Assembly (NCBI GenBank): GCA_964490145.1
Contig: CAZBBS010000004.1
Span: 1-64,000, forward strand
Reading direction: 5' to 3'
From: Eutrophocola sp964490145
Lineage (GTDB): Bacteria > Pseudomonadota > Gammaproteobacteria > Pseudomonadales > Pseudohongiellaceae
Length of the DNA stretch: 64,000 nt
In this document: one piece after another, positions 43,506-51,922 of the stretch
Position numbering within the stretch: position 1 is the first letter of the stretch
Layout of the letters: each line of letters begins with the position of its first letter
Program-made: the position numbers and the translations under genes
The notes under the pieces: generated by a model
What the model saw: only the letters and a program-made list of their open reading frames with translations
Told to the model about the DNA's origin: nothing
Database searches by the model: none

Positions 43506-45143
43506 ATGGCATTAAAAATCATTATGGCCCAGGTTAATCCCCTGGTTGGGGATATCCCGGGTAATACGTCCCTGGTAATAGAAACAGCCCGGCAGGCACT
43601 GGCTCTTGAACAGGTCGATGTCATCGTTTTTCCCGAACTGGTCCTGACCGCATATCCACCGGAAGACCTGTTGTTAAGAGCCAGCCTTGATTTGCGAATT
43701 CATGGCGCCCTTGAAGCCATAAAAGCCGCAAACATCAATGCCCACCTGGTGATTGGTTATCCGGGAAGAGAGGGTGGCAAGCTGTTCAATATGTTGTCCA
43801 TCATCTACCAGGGCAAGGTGCTGGCAACTTACCAGAAACAATTGCTGCCCAATTACCAGGTGTTCGATGAAAAACGCTATTTCGAACCCGGTCATGCCCC
43901 TTGTGTACTGAATATCGGCAATATCCCTGTTGGTTTTACCATCTGCGAGGACCTCTGGGATTCCGGCCCCATGCTGCAGGCTGCCGATGCCGGTGCCAGA
44001 CTGATGATCAACATCAATGGATCGCCATATCATGCCGAGAAACTGGCTGACCGTCGGGCAACGATAGCAGCCAGGCAAAGTGAAGCCGCTATTCCGGTTA
44101 TCTACGTCAATCAGGTAGGCGGCCAGGATGAGCTGGTATTTGACGGCTGCTCCATGGCAATTGACGGCGACGGCACCCTTCGGGCGCTGGCGCCAGCCTG
44201 TGAAACGGCCATGTTGACGGTAACGGCTGAAGAGCAGGATGGTGAGGTGCGCCTGCTGCCTGCCGTTATTACTCCCCACCCCGAAGGCGAGGCTCTGGTA
44301 TATCGTGTGCTGGTTCAAGGCTTGAAAGACTATGTGGAAAAAAACGGTTTCAAGGGGGTGGTGCTTGGATTATCTGGAGGTATTGATTCGGCCCTGACAC
44401 TTGCGTTGGCTGTCGATGCCCTGGGTAGTGATAAAGTGCACGCTGTCATGATGCCGTTTCGTTATACCTCCTCCATGAGCATTGAAGACGCAGCCCTGCA
44501 GGCTGAAAACTTTGGCGTGCATTACCGGGCGATTCCCATTGAACCCCTGTATGAAGCTTTCATGGAGGCACTGGCCGATGAATTCGAGGGTACAGAAACG
44601 GATCTGACCGAGCAGAACCTGCAGGCCCGCTGCCGCGGCGTCATCCTGATGGGCATTTCAAATAAAAAGGGATACCTGGTGCTGACGACCGGTAACAAAA
44701 GTGAAATGGCGGTGGGTTATTCCACGCTCTACGGTGATATGGCCGGTGGGTTTGATGTTCTCAAGGATGTGCCAAAAATGCTGGTATACAGACTTTCCCG
44801 GTATCGAAATACCCTGGCAGGGAAGGTTGAGAAGATGATTCCTGAACGTATCATCGAGCGGCCTCCGTCAGCCGAGCTGGCGCCGGGTCAGGTGGATGAG
44901 GATAACCTGCCTCCCTATGAGATCCTCGATCAGATCCTGGCCCTGTATATTGAGGAAGATCTCAGTGCTCATGCCATCATTAAAAAGGGTTTTGATCATG
45001 ATACTGTTATGCGAGTATTGCGGCTGGTTGACCTGAACGAGTACAAGAGGCGACAGGCACCTGTCGGTGTCAGAATCAGCAAAAAAGGGTTTGGTCGGGA
45101 CAGGCGTTATCCGATCACGTCCGGTTGGAAGCTTGGGGAATAG
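43506..45143 (+). CDS. nadE: Glutamine-dependent NAD+ synthetase
   Basis: Amidates nicotinate adenine dinucleotide. The 545-residue protein joins a nitrilase-type glutaminase (Glu in FPELVLTAYPPEDL, Lys in YQKQLLPNY, Cys in TICEDLWD) to an ATP-pyrophosphatase synthetase with P-loop GLSGGIDSALTLALAVDALG near 290 and TTGNKSEMAVGY. The ammonia is channelled between the two. Divergent from the PP0621-pilS-pilR unit. A hairpin begins at its stop codon. Confidence 0.96.
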   Translation: MALKIIMAQVNPLVGDIPGNTSLVIETARQALALEQVDVIVFPELVLTAYPPEDLLLRASLDLRIHGALEAIKAANINAHLVIGYPGREGGKLFNMLSIIYQGKVLATYQKQLLPNYQVFDEKRYFEPGHAPCVLNIGNIPVGFTICEDLWDSGPMLQAADAGARLMININGSPYHAEKLADRRATIAARQSEAAIPVIYVNQVGGQDELVFDGCSMAIDGDGTLRALAPACETAMLTVTAEEQDGEVRLLPAVITPHPEGEALVYRVLVQGLKDYVEKNGFKGVVLGLSGGIDSALTLALAVDALGSDKVHAVMMPFRYTSSMSIEDAALQAENFGVHYRAIPIEPLYEAFMEALADEFEGTETDLTEQNLQARCRGVILMGISNKKGYLVLTTGNKSEMAVGYSTLYGDMAGGFDVLKDVPKMLVYRLSRYRNTLAGKVEKMIPERIIERPPSAELAPGQVDEDNLPPYEILDQILALYIEEDLSAHAIIKKGFDHDTVMRVLRLVDLNEYKRRQAPVGVRISKKGFGRDRRYPITSGWKLGE

Positions 45144-45167
45144 GAATAACGATATTGTCGTTATTCC
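45143..45167. terminator. Hairpin at the nadE stop
   Basis: GGAATAACGA (45143-45152) pairs perfectly with TCGTTATTCC (45158-45167) around a five-base loop. No T run follows, so it may stabilise the 3' end more than terminate transcription. Confidence 0.5.
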
Positions 45168-45239
45168 ACGGGGCAGTCCGCGCAGCACGCTGTCCCTGGT
45201 CTGCGGATAGTGATAAACCAAGCAGTTGACAGTTGTGTC

Positions 45240-45262
45240 CCTGACCCTGAGGGTTGGTCAGG
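45240..45262. promoter_or_regulatory. Leader hairpin before DUF4212 gene
   Basis: CCTGACC (45240-45246) pairs with GGTCAGG (45256-45262) around a nine-base loop. It ends five bases before the AAGGGG ribosome-binding site of the symporter small subunit and could affect its translation. Confidence 0.4.
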
Positions 45263-45282
45263 ATAATAAGGGGTAAAGCTCT

Positions 45283-45591
45283 ATGCGTTCTGATGACAAC
45301 AGGTACTGGAAGGAAAATATCAGGATCCTGACCATCCTCCTGAGCATCTGGTTCGTGGTGTCTTTTCTCATGTCCGTGATATTTGTTGACCAGCTGGATT
45401 CGATTCGACTGGGTGGATTCAAACTCGGATTCTGGATGGCGCAGCAGGGTTCGGTTTATGTCTACGTCATCCTGATTTTTGTTTACCTCAAGCTGATGGA
45501 TCGACTTGATCACAAATATCACCATGAAGAAAAAGCCATTCTTGAGGAGGAGCAGCGCCAGGAAAATGCCGCTGCCGTTGATCAGGCCTGA
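45283..45591 (+). CDS. DUF4212 small subunit of sodium/solute symporter
   Basis: 102 residues with two hydrophobic helices (ILTILLSIWFVVSFLMSVIFV and GSVYVYVILIFVYLKLM). The DUF4212 pattern is WKENIRIL, GGFKLGFWMAQQGS. Members are always next to a large SSS-family permease and are thought to be its small subunit, as here with 38 bases between them. Confidence 0.9.
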   Translation: MRSDDNRYWKENIRILTILLSIWFVVSFLMSVIFVDQLDSIRLGGFKLGFWMAQQGSVYVYVILIFVYLKLMDRLDHKYHHEEKAILEEEQRQENAAAVDQA

Positions 45592-45629
45592 GCCGGCTCT
45601 GGATATCAATAATCAAAGGGGGGGATGAT

Positions 45630-47312
45630 ATGAGCTTGCAGGTCTGGACCTATCTCTGTGTCGGATTGAGTTTCATTCTGTATATCGCTATTGCGGTGAA
45701 GTCCCGGGCGTCATCCACCAGGGAATTTTATATAGCCGGTGCTCATGTGCCTCCTGTTGCCAATGGACTGGCCACCGCTGCTGACTGGATGTCAGCGGCT
45801 TCCTTTATCTCCATGGCGGGCATCGTTTCCTATATGGGCCGTGATGGCGCCGTGTATCTCATGGGTTGGACAGGCGGTTATGTGCTGCTGGCCCTGATGA
45901 TTGCGCCTTACCTGAGGGACTTCGGTAAATTCACCGTCCCGGATTTCATCGGAGACCGCTATTACAGCCAGTTTGCCCGCATGGTAGCTGTTGTCTGTGC
46001 CATTTTCGTTTCATTTACCTATGTTGCCGGCCAGATGCGTGGTGTGGGTGTGGTGTTTTCACGATTCCTGGAAGTGGATATCGACATGGGCGTGTTCATC
46101 GGCATGGGCATCGTGTTCTTTTATGCAGTGCTCGGCGGCATGAAAGGCATCACCTACACACAGGTGGCGCAGTACTGCGTCCTGATATTTGCTTACATGG
46201 TGCCTGCCGTATTCATTTCCATCATGATGACCGGGCAGGCGATTCCCCAACTGGGGTTTGGTGGTCAACTCACGGACGCCTATGGTGGGGGATATCTACT
46301 GGACCGTCTGGATGGGCTGCATGAGGAACTTGGGTTTGCAGCGTACACCAGTGGTGTGCGCAGCACCCTGGATGTACTTTGCATCACTGCCGCGCTGATT
46401 ATGGGAACAGCAGGTCTGCCCCATGTGATCATCCGGTTTTTCACTGTTCCCAGCGTGAGAGCAGCACGCAAATCAGCAGGTTATGCCCTGCTGTTTATCG
46501 CCATTTTGTATACCACGGCGCCTGCCATTGCCGCTTTTGCCCGTACCAACCTGATCAATACCGTAAACAACGCTGAGTACATCAGCATGCCAGCCTGGTT
46601 CAGGACCTGGGAAAATACCAACCTGATCAGCTTCACCGACAAGAATGGCGATGGTCTGATTCAATATGTCGCTGATCCTGACGTGAATGAACTGGTGGTG
46701 GATCGTGACATTATTGTGCTGGCCAATCCTGAAATAGCACAGCTGCCCAACTGGGTGATCGCACTGGTGGCTGCTGGTGGTCTGGCTGCCGCATTATCGA
46801 CGGCTGCGGGTTTGCTGCTGGTCATCTCAACGGCCATTTCCCATGACCTGCTCAAGCGCAACCTGATGCCGGACATCACGGAAAAACAGGAACTGCTGTA
46901 TGCGCGGATCGCCATCTTCTTCGCTGTGTGTGTGGCAGGATATTTCGGGATCAGGCCGCCCGGATTTGTGGCGCAGGTTGTCGCTTTTGCCTTCGGGCTG
47001 GCAGCATCATCCTTCTTTCCTGCTATCGTGCTGGGGATTTTCTCCATCCGGATGAACAAGGAAGGTGCGGTTTCAGGCATGATCACAGGCATCGCCTTTA
47101 CCGCGATTTACATCGTGTATTTCAAGTTCATCAATCCCGCGCTGGATAATGCTGACCACTGGTGGTTCGGCATTTCACCGGAAGGGATTGGTGCCGTTGG
47201 TATGCTGCTGAACTTTCTGGTGGCCGTGCTGGTCTGCCGTTTTACTGACAGTCCTCCTCGGGACGTACAGGATATGGTGCTGGATATCCGGGTGCCAGGA
47301 AAGCCTGACTAG
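45630..47312 (+). CDS. Sodium:solute symporter (acetate/organic-acid type, VC2705-like)
   Basis: 560 residues with about 13 transmembrane helices. Family landmarks are STREFYIAGAHVPPVANGLATAADWMSAASFISMAG (sodium-binding first helix region), GTAGLPHVIIRFFTVPSVRAARKS, and GGLAAALSTAAGLLLVISTAISHDL. A ten-residue DKNGDGLIQY loop near 335-344 looks like a calcium- or cation-binding EF-hand-type segment in a periplasmic loop. Pairs with the DUF4212 gene. Substrate likely acetate or another short organic acid by homology. Confidence 0.88.
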   Translation: MSLQVWTYLCVGLSFILYIAIAVKSRASSTREFYIAGAHVPPVANGLATAADWMSAASFISMAGIVSYMGRDGAVYLMGWTGGYVLLALMIAPYLRDFGKFTVPDFIGDRYYSQFARMVAVVCAIFVSFTYVAGQMRGVGVVFSRFLEVDIDMGVFIGMGIVFFYAVLGGMKGITYTQVAQYCVLIFAYMVPAVFISIMMTGQAIPQLGFGGQLTDAYGGGYLLDRLDGLHEELGFAAYTSGVRSTLDVLCITAALIMGTAGLPHVIIRFFTVPSVRAARKSAGYALLFIAILYTTAPAIAAFARTNLINTVNNAEYISMPAWFRTWENTNLISFTDKNGDGLIQYVADPDVNELVVDRDIIVLANPEIAQLPNWVIALVAAGGLAAALSTAAGLLLVISTAISHDLLKRNLMPDITEKQELLYARIAIFFAVCVAGYFGIRPPGFVAQVVAFAFGLAASSFFPAIVLGIFSIRMNKEGAVSGMITGIAFTAIYIVYFKFINPALDNADHWWFGISPEGIGAVGMLLNFLVAVLVCRFTDSPPRDVQDMVLDIRVPGKPD

Positions 47313-47858
47313 CTAGAGTTCATCAAGGATCTGCTGCTGCCGATCCATCTTTTCCTGAAGCTGCCCGGAAACATCCCGGGCCTGCTGCATCACCTCCTGC
47401 ATTTCGCCTATTTTGCCTGGCAGCAAGCCGGGTGTTGTTTGTCCTGCAGTCGTGCTGCCAATGCCCGGATTGTTGTTTTCCAGGGCGTCAGTGGTTGGCT
47501 CGGGGGATTCCCGGTACAGCGTCATGACGGTTGGGCTTTCCAGGTTCATGGCTTCGGCAGCAACACCGGGAGGCGGTGAGTTGGAATAATGCCAGCTGCC
47601 CAGTTCATCCTGCCAGCGGTAGATGGTTTCGGGTGTAATCTGAATTTCCATGCCGGATTCCAGGCTGTCCTTGCTGCTGTCAGTCCCGGGAAATAACGCC
47701 TGCAGCTTTCCAGGTAATTCACTGACTGCTGAAAAATCCACATCGGGCTTGAGGCTGTCCAGGGTCTTTATTGGTGTGCCGTCAGGCTTTTTGATGATGA
47801 ACAAACTGGCGTAACTCAATACCAGAGCCAGTACCATCAGTTTGATAAAAATCTTCAT
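47313..47858 (-). CDS. DUF4124-domain protein with coiled-coil end
   Basis: 181 residues. An N-terminal helix (IFIKLMVLALVLSYASLFII) anchors or exports it. DUF4124 core is TIYRWQDELGSWHYSNSPPPGV near residues 78-99; the C terminus is a Gln/Glu-rich coiled coil (MQEVMQQARDVSGQLQEKMDRQQQILDEL). Its stop lies on the base next to the symporter stop, tail to tail with no terminator between. Function unknown. Confidence 0.8.
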   Translation of the reverse strand: MKIFIKLMVLALVLSYASLFIIKKPDGTPIKTLDSLKPDVDFSAVSELPGKLQALFPGTDSSKDSLESGMEIQITPETIYRWQDELGSWHYSNSPPPGVAAEAMNLESPTVMTLYRESPEPTTDALENNNPGIGSTTAGQTTPGLLPGKIGEMQEVMQQARDVSGQLQEKMDRQQQILDEL

Positions 47859-47958
47859 AGTGTCATTCCTTCATGACCTGGCATGTCATCCTGAGAGTGC
47901 TGCCGGTTTGATTTATCCGGGTCATCCTAACATCACAGCCCGAAACATACATGAACGA

Positions 47959-48822
47959 TCAGTAAATTTCCTGGCGTAGAATGTGGCGCTGGCCTGGCGC
48001 GACCGTGATGCCAGAGGTGACGGCGGTTTCCACACAGAGCATATGCAGATAATCTTCGGGCTCCATGTCAGGGAAATTTTCATGGCAGGCGGTCCAGGGG
48101 TTCCATACCACGATGCTGTCGTGTCCGGAGGATGCTACCCGGGTGGCCATGTCCATCCCCTTGATGGTTGCGTCAGGGCAGGGCGACAGGTGAATGCGGT
48201 CAGTTTCTTCACTGAACCGGTATTCTGCTGGTGTCTCAAAATGGGCAAAATCCCGGACCTTGTCAGAATACCTGCCGCTTAATCCTTCCAGAACAGTTTG
48301 CCTGATGTCATCAACTGCAAAATAACTGTGCATGGCGCAGGTCAGTGAAAAGCTCTCCATCCCGGTGTTTTTTGTAATCAGCTCCAGGGTCAGGTGATCG
48401 CTAACCAGAATTTTAAGGAATAACTCAGCTGTGCCGGCAAAACAGTCACTGGTGGTATCAACAGCATGGAGAAGCAGGGTTGTGGCAACGTCAGCATGAT
48501 CTTCCTCGACAAGATGCCATTGACGGTTTCTTACAAAACCATGGAAAGGGCAGTCAGCGTCTCCTGGATGTTTAGCAAACCATGGCCAGCACAGGGGAAT
48601 TCCCCCCCTGATGGGTTTGCTCCCATCAAACAAGGCGCTGCGACTCACATACAGTCTTTCCCGGCCATCGCGGTGCGGGATATATGACAGAACCTGCCCC
48701 CCGAAAAGCGAGACCCTGGCCGTTGCATGCTTGTTTTGAATGTCCAGGAACTCCACCTGATCGCTGGCCCTGTGTCGAATGATGCTGCTCATGTTGTTAA
48801 TTGCCATTGCTAAAATTCGCAT
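47959..48822 (-). CDS. D-hexose-6-phosphate mutarotase (YeaD-like)
   Basis: Interconverts anomers of glucose-6-phosphate and related sugars. 287 residues in an aldose-1-epimerase fold: FGGQVLSYIPHRDGRERLYVS, GSKPIRGGIPLCWPWFAKHP, HGFVRNRQW (catalytic His) and the base Glu in MLCVETAVTSG. Nearby ATGs at 48807 and 48792 are alternative starts, since none has a strong ribosome-binding site. Cytosolic and solitary. Confidence 0.88.
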   Translation of the reverse strand: MRILAMAINNMSSIIRHRASDQVEFLDIQNKHATARVSLFGGQVLSYIPHRDGRERLYVSRSALFDGSKPIRGGIPLCWPWFAKHPGDADCPFHGFVRNRQWHLVEEDHADVATTLLLHAVDTTSDCFAGTAELFLKILVSDHLTLELITKNTGMESFSLTCAMHSYFAVDDIRQTVLEGLSGRYSDKVRDFAHFETPAEYRFSEETDRIHLSPCPDATIKGMDMATRVASSGHDSIVVWNPWTACHENFPDMEPEDYLHMLCVETAVTSGITVAPGQRHILRQEIY

Positions 48823-48929
48823 TATATAAATAAAAACAGGGGCTTATGGACATAAAAACCACTTTGCATAATTGTGCAAAAAATAAGTGCAAAAAAGTGT
48901 TGGCAAAAAACCGGCTAATGCTATTTTTG

Positions 48930-48954
48930 TAGCACGGTGCTAAAAACGTAGCAC
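48930..48954. promoter_or_regulatory. Candidate BlaI-type operator
   Basis: TAGCACGGTGCTA (48930-48942) is a perfect 6-1-6 palindrome, and GTAGCAC recurs at 48948-48954, 19 bases after its first occurrence (48929). The site lies about 40 bases before the BlaI-type repressor gene, where autoregulation is usual for the family. Confidence 0.5.
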
Positions 48955-48990
48955 ACCTTTTGTTTACTGCATGAGCAGCAGGTGAATCAC

Positions 48991-49380
48991 ATGAGCAAAG
49001 CCATCAACCTGAGTCGACGTGAACGACAGATCATGGACATTATCTATGAGAAGTCGGAGGTCTCAGCCCAGGAAGTCATGGACCGCTTGCCGGATCCGCC
49101 CAGTTATTCTGCTGTCAGGGCCATGTTGAGAAAGCTGGAGGACAAAGGGCACATCAGGCATCGTGAGTCTGGTGCCAGGTACGTCTATTTCCCGGTAGTC
49201 GATCACGAGCAGGCCAGTCGCAACGCCATTGTGCGTCTGGTTAAAACTTTTTACGACGGTTCTGCCGCCCAGGCCGTCAATGCCTTGCTCGGCATGTCCT
49301 TTAACGATATCAGTGAACAGGAACTGGAAGAAATTGAAAGTATGATCATGGCGGCAAAAAAGCGGGACAAAAAAAAATAA
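48991..49380 (+). CDS. BlaI/MecI/CopY-family repressor
   Basis: Winged-helix repressor, usually inactivated by proteolysis after a BlaR1-type M56 sensor is triggered. The ATG at 48991 follows AGCAGG; an in-frame GTG at 48982 is less likely. 129 residues: LSRRERQIMDIIYEKSEVSAQEVMDRLPDPPSYSAVRAMLRKLEDKG is the DNA-binding domain, and the C-terminal half gives the dimer. The M56-TonB gene follows 68 bases later. No beta-lactamase is in the window, so the target is probably this operon itself. Confidence 0.93.
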   Translation: MSKAINLSRRERQIMDIIYEKSEVSAQEVMDRLPDPPSYSAVRAMLRKLEDKGHIRHRESGARYVYFPVVDHEQASRNAIVRLVKTFYDGSAAQAVNALLGMSFNDISEQELEEIESMIMAAKKRDKKK

Positions 49381-49448
49381 CCACATAACACTTAACAAAC
49401 TGTATCTGTAGAGGTCAGTCGTTACAGGTCGTTTTAGGGGGAAGAACC

Positions 49449-51170
49449 ATGGAGATATATTCTCTGGTGGATGCCTTTGAAAACCTGCTGCATCAGCACA
49501 CCGGGATGGGCTATTTTGTCGACCTGATCCTGAAATCCCTGTTTGTCCTCCTTGTCATGGTGGGGCTGAAGCCTTTCACCAGAAACCTGCCTGCCTCTGC
49601 CCGTCACCTGGTGTGGTGTGTAGGGCTTGTCAGTCTTTTTGTCCTGCCAGTCTTCATCGGCCTGTTGCCGAAGATTCACGTGCCTATTGAAACCAGTGAT
49701 GTTGTGATCAGGGAAAACTCCATGACGCGGGGTATTGCCTCGCTGGCGGGGAATGCGCGACTCCTGGCAGGCACCTGGTGGAAAGCCCTGATGGGTGTCT
49801 ATTTCTCATTGCTGGCATTGCAGCTGTGTTACATCCTGCTTGGCCTGGTGAAGGTATGTGCCCTGAGCCGGGAAGCCCGGCCGGTGAAAAACACAGAGCA
49901 GCTTGAGGAACTTGAAACACTGTTGTGGCAGGAAGGCTTGACGGTTCCGGTACGCCTGCTGTCCAGCCAGCATGTTTATTCACCAGTCAGTTGGGGCCTG
50001 TTTCGACCGGAGATTATTCTCCCGGAAGGGGCCGATACCTGGTCTGCCAGAAAAATCCGCAATGTATTGTTACATGAACTCAGCCATATCAGGCGGTTGG
50101 ACTGGCTGACATTCCTGATAGTCAGAATTACCCGGGCCATTTACTGGTACAACCCGCTGGTGTGGTATGCCGCTGGCAAATTCGAGGAGGAGGCTGAACA
50201 GGCCTGTGACGATGCCGTTATTCTTAACGGTTATTGCCAGAATGAATATGCGAACAATCTGCTGGAAATAGCCCGGCATGCCAGGACAAGTCATCTGGAC
50301 GGGGCCCTGGTGCAAGCGATAGCCGGATCCTCTCTGGGCTCCCGTATTCTGTCTATTCTTGATCCGGCGCGCAGGCGGCAGAATACTGAAATAGACTGGG
50401 TTGTTCGGGGGCTGATTATCGGAAGCCTGGTGATCGTGGTGCTGGCATCCCTGCGGCTCGTGACCCTGGTGAATGTGACAACGCTTGATCCCCATGCCAG
50501 TACGGCTTTTTCAGTGATTTTTATCCCCAAAAGTGAAGCCAGTGTCCACAGTGAGTTTCTGGCGGACATGATCCAGGAAGTGCAGCAGGATTCCAGTTCC
50601 CGTCGCGAAGAACGTTGCCGGCGATATGCCAGTGCTGAAAATGCAAAGGGCGCTGCTGTGATGGGTGCTGCACAAGATGCGGTTGAGGAAGGTCTGCAAG
50701 GGCGCAGCCATGAAAAACAAAAACCCTCCCTGCTTGAAGAGTATTTTGCCTACCAGGGTGTCGATGATGCCAGGCTGGGACTGGAGAACTACATCAACCA
50801 TTACACCAGCCATGAGGGGCAGCAGGTATATGATGCTATCGACCTGGAAGGGTTTGTGGATGGTTCGCCCGGAAGGGAAGGGCAGGACGCTGAACAATCC
50901 CTGGTTCCGATCAGAAAAATTTCACCTGAGTATCCGCACAGGGCCAGGGCAAGGGGAATCGAGGGATATTCGGTGGTTGAATATGCCATTGACCACGAGG
51001 GTAAAGTCAGGGATCCCGTTATTGTGGAATCCAGTCCAGGTAAGGTGTTCAATCGCAGTACACTCAAGGCCATTGAGCAGTACCGGTTCGTACCACCAAC
51101 ACTCGATGGTGAACAAATTACCCTGGAAGGCAGGCAAACCCGATTTGTCTACCAGCTCAAACCCGGATGA
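49449..51170 (+). CDS. M56-family (BlaR1-type) metallopeptidase fused to a TonB C-terminal domain
   Basis: 573 residues. N-terminal transmembrane helices (about 20-40, 57-75, 105-125) precede the zinc peptidase site LLHELSHIRRLDW (HELSH, near 208-212) with the third ligand in EEEAEQACDDAVILNG. A further helix near 315-335 (GLIIGSLVIVVLASLRLVTLV) leads to a long periplasmic segment and finally a TonB domain (ISPEYPHRARARGIEGYSVVEY ... FNRSTLKAIEQYRFVPP, about 490-573). In BlaR1 this place holds a penicillin-binding domain. The TonB end is clearly related to the next gene. Signal sensed is unknown. Confidence 0.9.
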   Translation: MEIYSLVDAFENLLHQHTGMGYFVDLILKSLFVLLVMVGLKPFTRNLPASARHLVWCVGLVSLFVLPVFIGLLPKIHVPIETSDVVIRENSMTRGIASLAGNARLLAGTWWKALMGVYFSLLALQLCYILLGLVKVCALSREARPVKNTEQLEELETLLWQEGLTVPVRLLSSQHVYSPVSWGLFRPEIILPEGADTWSARKIRNVLLHELSHIRRLDWLTFLIVRITRAIYWYNPLVWYAAGKFEEEAEQACDDAVILNGYCQNEYANNLLEIARHARTSHLDGALVQAIAGSSLGSRILSILDPARRRQNTEIDWVVRGLIIGSLVIVVLASLRLVTLVNVTTLDPHASTAFSVIFIPKSEASVHSEFLADMIQEVQQDSSSRREERCRRYASAENAKGAAVMGAAQDAVEEGLQGRSHEKQKPSLLEEYFAYQGVDDARLGLENYINHYTSHEGQQVYDAIDLEGFVDGSPGREGQDAEQSLVPIRKISPEYPHRARARGIEGYSVVEYAIDHEGKVRDPVIVESSPGKVFNRSTLKAIEQYRFVPPTLDGEQITLEGRQTRFVYQLKPG

Positions 51171-51244
51171 CCCTGTCATCCTGATCCAGTAGTTCGATTT
51201 CTAGCCGCTGTTTTTTAGCATCTTTGTAAAAGGAGGGACAAGCC

Positions 51245-51859
51245 ATGTCTGAATTTCTGTATCGCCTGGGGAAACTGAATGTGATCATGCTGTTTGCCGC
51301 TACAGTGACGCTGGGACTTTTCTACACCATGCAATGGCTGATCGTGAACGATGAGCAGCCAGAAACGATCAACATGCGCATCACGCTCGCTCCGGTAACT
51401 TTGCCGGAGTGGGAACCTGATCCGGTTCATGCGTCACCACGGCCTGAAGAGCCGGAAGCGCCGCCAGAACTGCCGCCGCAGCAGGTGGACAATCGAACAC
51501 CGCAATCTCCGGCCATCGCTTTTACAGGAAATTTGGCGAAAAACCCCGGTGTTGAAGCGTTTGAGTTTGGACTGGGGCCGGCGGATGCCAGTGCCATGCC
51601 CATAGCCCAGATTCAGCCAGTGTATCCAAGCCGGGCGTTGGTGCGGGGGATTGAGGGTTTTGTCATTGTCGAATTTGATGTGAATGAAAATGGAGCGGTA
51701 ATTAATGCGAGTGTGCTGGGTGCCAACCCGCCAGGCATTTTTGATCGTGCAGCGTTAACGGCGATCAGTCGCTGGAAATACAACCCGAGAATCGACAATG
51801 GCAGGCCGGTCACCATGAAGTCCCTGCAATACCGTTTCAGTTTTACGTTAAAGGAATAG
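51245..51859 (+). CDS. Energy-transducing TonB protein
   Basis: 204 residues with one N-terminal transmembrane helix (LNVIMLFAATVTLGLFYTMQWLIV), a Pro/Glu-rich spacer (ASPRPEEPEAPPELPPQQ), and a C-terminal TonB domain (IQPVYPSRALVRGIEGFVIVEFDVNENG ... FDRAALTAISRWKYNPRIDNG). It carries proton-motive energy to outer-membrane receptors with ExbB-ExbD, which are not in the window. AGGAGG precedes the ATG. A strong terminator follows. Confidence 0.92.
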   Translation: MSEFLYRLGKLNVIMLFAATVTLGLFYTMQWLIVNDEQPETINMRITLAPVTLPEWEPDPVHASPRPEEPEAPPELPPQQVDNRTPQSPAIAFTGNLAKNPGVEAFEFGLGPADASAMPIAQIQPVYPSRALVRGIEGFVIVEFDVNENGAVINASVLGANPPGIFDRAALTAISRWKYNPRIDNGRPVTMKSLQYRFSFTLKE

Positions 51860-51894
51860 TCTTGCCAAGTGCCTGTGCTCTGCGTCAGGCCTTT

Positions 51895-51922
51895 AGCCGG
51901 GGGATTTCCCCCGGCTTTTTTT
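51895..51922 (+). terminator. Rho-independent terminator after tonB
   Basis: AGCCGGGGGA (51895-51904) pairs with TCCCCCGGCT (51907-51916) with a two-base centre (loop TT, opened further in practice), then seven T. It also lies at the 3' end of the convergent efflux gene. Confidence 0.88.

Noticed and set aside
43674..44318. 214-codon open frame on the minus strand
   Set aside because: Opposite the nitrilase domain of nadE with no independent support.
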